From positions 1 through 6,678 of the forward strand of contig CBFDUF010000114.1 of assembly GCA_965613095.1 (NCBI GenBank): a stretch of 6,678 nucleotides of DNA, in the 5' to 3' direction. Source of the stretch: Thermococcus_A sp003663535 (GTDB lineage Archaea > Methanobacteriota_B > Thermococci > Thermococcales > Thermococcaceae). The notes below the pieces were generated by a model. That model worked only from the letters and a program-made list of their open reading frames with translations, ran no database searches and was not told the DNA's origin. Below, in pieces: positions 5,062-6,678 of the stretch; positions within the stretch are counted from its first letter, which is position 1, and the number at the start of each line of letters is the position of its first letter. A program made the position numbers and the translations under genes.

Positions 5062-6608
5062 TCACCCCATTTTCTTTTCTAAATATACTACCAGTACCAA
5101 GAGGGCAATTAAGCCCAAGATCAAGAGATAAACTTCTCTCGATGCTAATTCACTAACCTCAGGACCCCCTCCTGTGGTTTTGAACTCTAAAGTAACGTTC
5201 CCCTCTCCGATAAGAGCTATGGCCACGAAGTCTTCGTAGCTCCTTATGCCAATCTCCCCATTAATGGATTTTCTTTTATCCTTGAAGACCCCTTTAAAGT
5301 TTGTAGATAGTGGGTCAAAGTTCTCTTTTTCATTGTTAAGGGTAAAATAGTACGCCTTTAGCTCAACATCTTTATCAGAAGTTAGAGAAAACTGCAATCT
5401 TTGGCCTCTGAGTGAAGTCGCATTTATAATAAATGTTCTCAAACCTTCCCCAAATTCTCTTTTTTTAAGTTCAAAACTTATGTTCTTCGGTTCTCTCAAG
5501 TAATCTGCAACCAATAATGCCCCATCAAAGTAGTTTTCACCCTCAATCATTAGCATGAATTCACTAAGGTTAAAGATAAGGAAGTCACTTCTACCCCTTT
5601 CTTGGGTTGAAGATTGTACTATTTTCCCTGAAGAGTCTAAAAGATGAATTCTCACATCTTTACCCTGCCTTATGTATCTTCCATAGATTATTGCAATCTT
5701 TTCTCCATCCCATGGCTCAAAAACAAATGGTGGAGTTATCTCATTTCCTGCAAACCTGTATGGTAATCCCACATGATGATATTCACTTGTGTAATTAACC
5801 TTTGCCAGCCAATTGTCCCCATAAACCGGCAAAATTCCCATTCCGGTAACCTCAAGTTTCAGTGGAATTTTAATGTCGTTTACAGTCACATTGAACTCTA
5901 TAGGCTCATTTAAGACAAAGCCTTGCGGAAGATTTGGAAGTTTCAGGACAAGAGATACCTGAGCGTTCTGAACCACATCTAGCTCTCTAACTTGGGCATC
6001 CCCGTAGTAGAAATAAGCTTTTATTGACTCCGGTAATCCCTCGACCCCAAATTCCACTTTTCCGTTCCCAAGGATAACAACAGCATAGCTTGTTGTTCCT
6101 CCAAGAATGGCCTTGGCATAGGAGTTTACAGCCTTTGCCTCCAGTTCGGTCTTAATTGAAATCGGGAAAGTGGCCGAATATGATTGAGCCGTTAATCCAA
6201 TTGTCAAGATTTGAGCATCTTCAGGGACAGTAAATTCCACCGAAACTTCTTCCCCCGGAGGAATGTTTACATCAAGGTAATATGGTTCACTCACTATCAC
6301 GCCATTTTGATAAACAGTAACTTTTCCCTCAAATTTTTGGTCACCCTCATTTCTCAGCCATATTTGAAGTTTTTCTCCTTCCTTTACTGTTTTTACGAGA
6401 GAAATCATCGGTGCTTCAAAGTAAAAGCTTTCCTGAGTTATAACCCCATAATCCACAACTATTGTACCTTGAGTAACATCCTTTTCAAAAATAATTTCTT
6501 TTTGTTCGTTAGTACCAATTATAACCTCTTTCTTATCAATGGTCATCCCACTAAAGAGTAGTTTAACTGTAGCATTAACAGCATCTCCATGGTTTTTAAG
6601 AATCACGT
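5062..6608 (-). CDS. Large cell-surface protein with C-terminal membrane anchor, 5'-partial
   Basis: At least 514 residues, with the N-terminus missing. I do not recognise a named family. The sequence is beta-rich, with recurring blocks resembling CARDB/Ig-like extracellular domains: ILKNHGDAVNATVKLLFSG at the very start, LQIWLRNEGDQKFEGKVTVY with a PPGEEVSVEFTVPE edge, and a later block around LVLKLPNLPQGFVLNEP. Seven NxS/T sequons (NAT, NVT, NYT, NLS, NIS, NAT, NVT) suggest glycosylation outside the cell. The C-terminus has one hydrophobic helix (about residues 492-509) followed by EKKMG, so the bulk faces outward and the lysines face the cytoplasm. No catalytic motif is visible; a structural or ligand-binding surface role is an inference. 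The GTG at 6604-6606 is not a real start: the frame runs into non-genomic adapter, whose TAA (6616-6618, minus strand) makes it look closed. A signal peptide is expected upstream but not seen. Its stop lies 2 bases from the mutase stop. Confidence 0.85.
5070..5080 (+). terminator. T-rich terminator candidate for the mutase, inside the convergent gene
   Basis: TTTTCTTTTCT lies 11 bases past the mutase stop. On the opposite strand the same bases encode the EKK and part of Met near the end of the surface protein, so one tract may serve as plus-strand terminator and minus-strand codons. Confidence 0.35.
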
Positions 6609-6678
6609 CTGTCTCTTATACACATCTCCGAGCCCACGAGACTCCTGAGCATCTCGTATGCCGTCTTCTGCTTGAAAA
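6609..6678. other. Illumina Nextera adapter read-through (contamination, not genomic)
   Basis: From 6609 to the end the sequence is library construct. CTGTCTCTTATACACATCT (6609-6627) is the Tn5 mosaic end; CCGAGCCCACGAGAC (6628-6642) completes the Nextera Read 2 adapter; TCCTGAGC (6643-6650) sits in the i7 index slot and matches index N704 from memory; the P7 flow-cell segment (6651-6674) starts ATCTCGTATG and ends TGCTTG; AAAA (6675-6678) follows where the template ends. Order and orientation are those of a read running through a short insert. These 70 bases should be trimmed; genomic sequence ends at 6608, which is also the likely contig end. Confidence 0.98.

Noticed and set aside
5607..6561. 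Plus-strand open frames opposite the surface protein (5607-5798, 6211-6561)
   Set aside because: They lie antisense to a clearly coding frame, lack ribosome binding sites and give low-complexity, unfamiliar proteins.
6609..6627. Tn5/IS50 end suggesting a transposon insertion
   Set aside because: The mosaic end is the engineered hybrid sequence and is followed directly by Nextera adapter, index and P7, so it is a library artefact.

Overview
The window looks like low-G+C Thermococcales (Thermococcus-like) euryarchaeal chromosome. The evidence is a cupin-type glucose-6-phosphate isomerase, a stand-alone methylmalonyl-CoA mutase catalytic subunit, a short RNase Z, ribosome binding sites of the GGTGA/GAGGTGA kind, and BRE/TATA promoters lying about 31-33 bases before start codons. 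The species is not determined. Almost everything is coding, and no gene-free stretch reaches 300 bases.

Layout. (1) Positions 1-1765 (+) hold a tight gene string: RNase Z, whose start is cut off by the left edge; a compact TraB/PrgY-like protein overlapping its end; and a 58-residue two-CxxC zinc-ribbon protein that length-filtered gene calling would miss. (2) A promoter at 1767-1780 drives a two-gene unit: a 59-residue NusA-like KH protein followed after 3 bases by a membrane-embedded site-2-protease-type metalloprotease (HEIAH plus LDG). (3) Glucose-6-phosphate isomerase (2679-3251) is a single gene with its own promoter. (4) The methylmalonyl-CoA mutase catalytic subunit (3374-5059) is also a single gene; its promoter carries a perfect 7-bp inverted repeat over the BRE. 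(5) Converging on it after a 2-base gap is a long surface protein on the minus strand (5062-6608) with a C-terminal membrane anchor; its N-terminus is missing.

The last 70 bases (6609-6678) are not biology. They are Illumina Nextera read-through: Tn5 mosaic end, Read 2 adapter, an 8-base i7 index, P7, then AAAA. True genomic sequence ends at 6608, so the apparent GTG start of the surface protein is an artefact.

The genes cover tRNA 3'-end processing, central sugar metabolism, B12-dependent propionyl/methylmalonyl-CoA metabolism, intramembrane proteolysis and the cell surface. I see no defence island, mobile element, CRISPR or RNA gene, and no convincing new multi-gene system. The points most worth following are the adapter contamination, the KH-protease pair, the unlisted zinc ribbon, and the operator-like repeat at the mutase promoter.
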